This document shows, piece by piece, positions 5,133-6,337 of a stretch of 6,337 bases of DNA. The stretch covers positions 1 through 6,337 of the forward strand of contig JADGHA010000260.1 in assembly GCA_019689695.1 (NCBI GenBank), in the 5' to 3' direction. This stretch comes from Micromonosporaceae bacterium (lineage in GTDB: Bacteria; Actinomycetota; Actinomycetes; Mycobacteriales; Micromonosporaceae). The notes beneath the pieces were generated by a model. That model was given only the letters and a program-made list of their open reading frames with translations. It was not told the origin of the DNA and ran no database searches. A program made the position numbers and the translations under genes. Position 1 is the stretch's first letter. Each line of letters opens with the position of its first letter.

Positions 5133-5157
5133 GGCTCCGGAGTAGGACGAAGGAGCC
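5133..5157 (+). promoter_or_regulatory. trpS Shine-Dalgarno and possible sequestering hairpin
   Basis: AAGGAG at 5150-5155 lies 6 nt before the trpS ATG and fixes that start. GGCTCC (5133-5138) can pair with GGAGCC (5152-5157), hiding most of the Shine-Dalgarno behind a 13-nt loop. Just upstream, CGGGCGGC at 5128-5135 is a third copy of the arm-2/arm-4 sequence and overlaps this hairpin. The ribosome binding site is clear; the hairpin is a weaker suggestion. Confidence 0.45.
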
Positions 5158-5161
5158 AACG

Positions 5162-6169
5162 ATGACCATCGCGACCGCTGCTACGACCAGCCCACGCACG
5201 ACACGCCGGATCACCGGCCTGACCCCGAGCGGTCGCCTGCAGCTGGGCAACCTGTTCGGCGCCATTCACCCGACGGTCTCCGACCAGCATGGGACCGACA
5301 CCATCGTCTTCGTATCCGACCTGCACGCGCTGACGTTGGACCACGATCCGCGCCGGCTACGCGCGGCCACCCTGGAGAACGCCGGCCTGCTGCTCGCCGC
5401 CGGGCTTGACCCACGGCGGTCAGTCCTCTACGCCCAGTCGGGCCTGCCCGAACACACCGAGCTGCACTACCTGCTGGAGTGCGCCACCCAGTACGGCGAA
5501 GCCCGGCGCATGATCCAGTTCAAGGAGAAGTCCGCCGGCCGGGCCGGGGTCCGGCTGAGCCTGCTCACGTACCCGGTGCTGATGGCCGCCGACATCCTGC
5601 TGCACGACATCGACGAGGTGCCGGTGGGCGAGGACCAGAGCCAGCACCTGGAACTCGCCCGGGACGTGGCGGTGCGGTTCAACGCCCGGTACGGGAAGAC
5701 GTTCGTGGTGCCCCGGGCGGTGCACCCGCGACTGGCCGCACGGATCATGGACCTCGCCGATCCGACCAGGAAGATGAGCAAGACCGGCGCGGACGCCGGC
5801 ACCCTGTTCCTGCTCGATCCGCCGGACGCCATTCGGCGCAAGGTGATGCGCGCGGTCACCGACGGCGAGCGGGAGGTGCGCTACGACCCGGCCGCCAAGC
5901 CGGGCGTGGCCAACCTGCTGGAGATCCTCGCCGCGTGCCTCGGCGAGGACCCGACGCGGCTGGCCGGCGGCTTCTCGTCGTACGGCCAGCTGAAGGCAGC
6001 GGTGGTCGACGCGGTGTGCGAGGTGCTACGGCCGATCCAGGCGCGCTACGGGGAGCTGGCGCGGGATCCGGGATACGTGCAGGCGGTACTGGCCGAAGGG
6101 GCGGCCCGGGTGCATGGCCGGGCACAAGCCACGGTACGGCGTGCGCGGGAAGCGATCGGGCTGATATAG
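5162..6169 (+). CDS. trpS: Tryptophanyl-tRNA synthetase, probably an inducible auxiliary form
   Basis: Class I synthetase that activates Trp with ATP and charges tRNA-Trp. The 335 residues cover the full family length. The HIGH-type motif is TPSGRLQLGNLFGAI (21-35; L28-G29-N30) and the KMSKS loop is RKMSKTG (203-209). The Trp pocket shows SDLHAL with H55 and YPVLMAADILL with M141 and D144, then VPVGEDQSQHLELARD (153-168). T21 stands where Bacillus stearothermophilus has Gln9, a position that is Gln in most bacterial enzymes and Lys in indolmycin-resistant S. coelicolor TrpRS1. The first ~16 residues are a Thr/Ala-rich extension. The start is ATG 5162, with AAGGAG six bases upstream; an in-frame GTG at 5090 lies too close to the terminator. 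The attenuator upstream points to an inducible copy, with a housekeeping trpS elsewhere (inference). padR follows after 31 bp. Confidence 0.95.
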   Translation: MTIATAATTSPRTTRRITGLTPSGRLQLGNLFGAIHPTVSDQHGTDTIVFVSDLHALTLDHDPRRLRAATLENAGLLLAAGLDPRRSVLYAQSGLPEHTELHYLLECATQYGEARRMIQFKEKSAGRAGVRLSLLTYPVLMAADILLHDIDEVPVGEDQSQHLELARDVAVRFNARYGKTFVVPRAVHPRLAARIMDLADPTRKMSKTGADAGTLFLLDPPDAIRRKVMRAVTDGEREVRYDPAAKPGVANLLEILAACLGEDPTRLAGGFSSYGQLKAAVVDAVCEVLRPIQARYGELARDPGYVQAVLAEGAARVHGRAQATVRRAREAIGLI

Positions 6170-6170
6170 T
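6165..6170 (+). promoter_or_regulatory. Probable -10 box of padR
   Basis: TATAGT, five of six matches to TATAAT and also fitting TAnnnT, spans the trpS stop codon. The predicted start is near 6177, giving a leader of about 24 nt that contains a GGA-rich ribosome site. No good -35 is seen at the usual distance. Confidence 0.45.
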
Positions 6171-6182
6171 CCGTACGGACTA
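6167..6182. promoter_or_regulatory. Perfect 16-bp palindrome, probable operator for padR
   Basis: TAGTCCGTACGGACTA reads the same on both strands. It includes the trpS stop codon, overlaps the -10 box TATAGT and the predicted transcription start, and ends 18 bp before the padR start. A dimeric repressor bound here would block RNA polymerase, so PadR autorepression is the natural reading. The shape is also common for TetR-type operators, so another regulator is possible. Confidence 0.6.
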
Positions 6183-6200
6183 ACCAGGATGGAATAACTC

Positions 6201-6337
6201 GTGCCGACTAACCCGCACCGGACACTCACCCCGCTCGCACTGGTGATCCTGGAGCTGCTCACCGAGCGGCCCATGCACCCGTACGAGATGCAGCAGCTGA
6301 TCCGTGAACGCCACACGGACCAGGTGGTCAAGGTGCG
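6201..6337 (+). CDS. PadR-family transcriptional regulator, N-terminal fragment (runs off right edge)
   Basis: The first 45 residues are visible: VPTNPHRTLTPLALVILELL, then TERPMHPYEMQQLIRERHTD and QVVKVR. This is the N-terminal winged helix-turn-helix of PadR proteins, where a LTPLALxxLxLLxERPMHPYEM pattern opens the DNA-binding domain. PadR proteins are dimeric repressors that often sense phenolics or drugs and control neighbouring efflux pumps. The start is GTG 6201; an in-frame TAA at 6195-6197 excludes anything longer, and GGA at 6191-6193 serves as a weak ribosome site. It lies 31 bp after trpS with a probable own promoter and a palindromic operator. The effector domain and the likely target gene lie beyond the edge, so the ligand cannot be inferred. 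Confidence 0.88.
   Translation, partial: MPTNPHRTLTPLALVILELLTERPMHPYEMQQLIRERHTDQVVKV

Noticed and set aside
4978..5145. A ~55-codon plus-strand frame from an ATG overlapping the radC stop (TGATG), starting MYADNAVLRL.
   Set aside because: It runs straight through the attenuator stem, turns into Pro/Arg-rich sequence typical of out-of-frame GC-rich DNA, and ends at a TAG near the trpS ribosome site. The short Trp-Trp ORF in another frame explains the region better.
5090..5161. Upstream extension of trpS from GTG 5090 (24 more codons).
   Set aside because: It starts 8 bases after the terminator stem, has no Shine-Dalgarno, and is unlike TrpRS N-termini; ATG 5162 has AAGGAG at a good distance.
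1..6337. Mobile elements, CRISPR arrays, tRNA or rRNA genes.
   Set aside because: No transposase or integrase motifs, no regularly spaced repeats, and no cloverleaf or rRNA-like sequence were found on either strand by eye.

Overview
The window comes from a very GC-rich actinomycete. Gene order and protein style fit Micromonosporaceae best (inference). Six genes on the minus strand run leftward from nadD. Three genes on the plus strand run rightward from radC. The two sets diverge from a gap of about 56 bp around 4248-4303.

Minus strand, in transcription order: nadD (NAD synthesis), rsfS (ribosome silencing factor), a histidine phosphatase close to mycobacterial GpgP, a 76-residue protein of unknown function, a DegV-family fatty-acid-binding protein, then comEA and the first codons of comEC (DNA uptake), cut by the left edge. 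Several junctions are tight: 4-nt overlaps at rsfS/phosphatase and comEA/comEC, and a 1-nt gap before the small gene. The order nadD-rsfS-phosphatase-degV-comEA matches the order I recall for the Mycobacterium tuberculosis Rv2421c-Rv2415c block. The first ~70 bases are almost pure G/C and may be poor-quality contig-end sequence.

Plus strand: radC (JAMM-fold protein), a leader region, trpS (tryptophanyl-tRNA synthetase) and the start of a PadR-family repressor gene, cut by the right edge. This half carries the most interesting regulation. radC has a promoter that fits the RecA/LexA-independent DNA-damage motif of actinobacteria, placed so that the mRNA should start at the ATG (leaderless).

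Upstream of trpS is a 9-residue leader ORF, MPCFGWWAP, with two adjacent Trp codons. It is followed by segments that can form mutually exclusive 1:2, 2:3 and 3:4 hairpins, the layout of a tryptophan attenuator. The synthetase has Thr where most bacterial TrpRS have Gln in the Trp pocket, the position linked to indolmycin resistance in Streptomyces coelicolor TrpRS1. I read it as a stress-inducible, possibly antibiotic-resistant TrpRS switched on when charged tRNA-Trp runs short. A perfect 16-bp palindrome overlaps the trpS stop codon and a good -10 box just before padR, suggesting autorepression.
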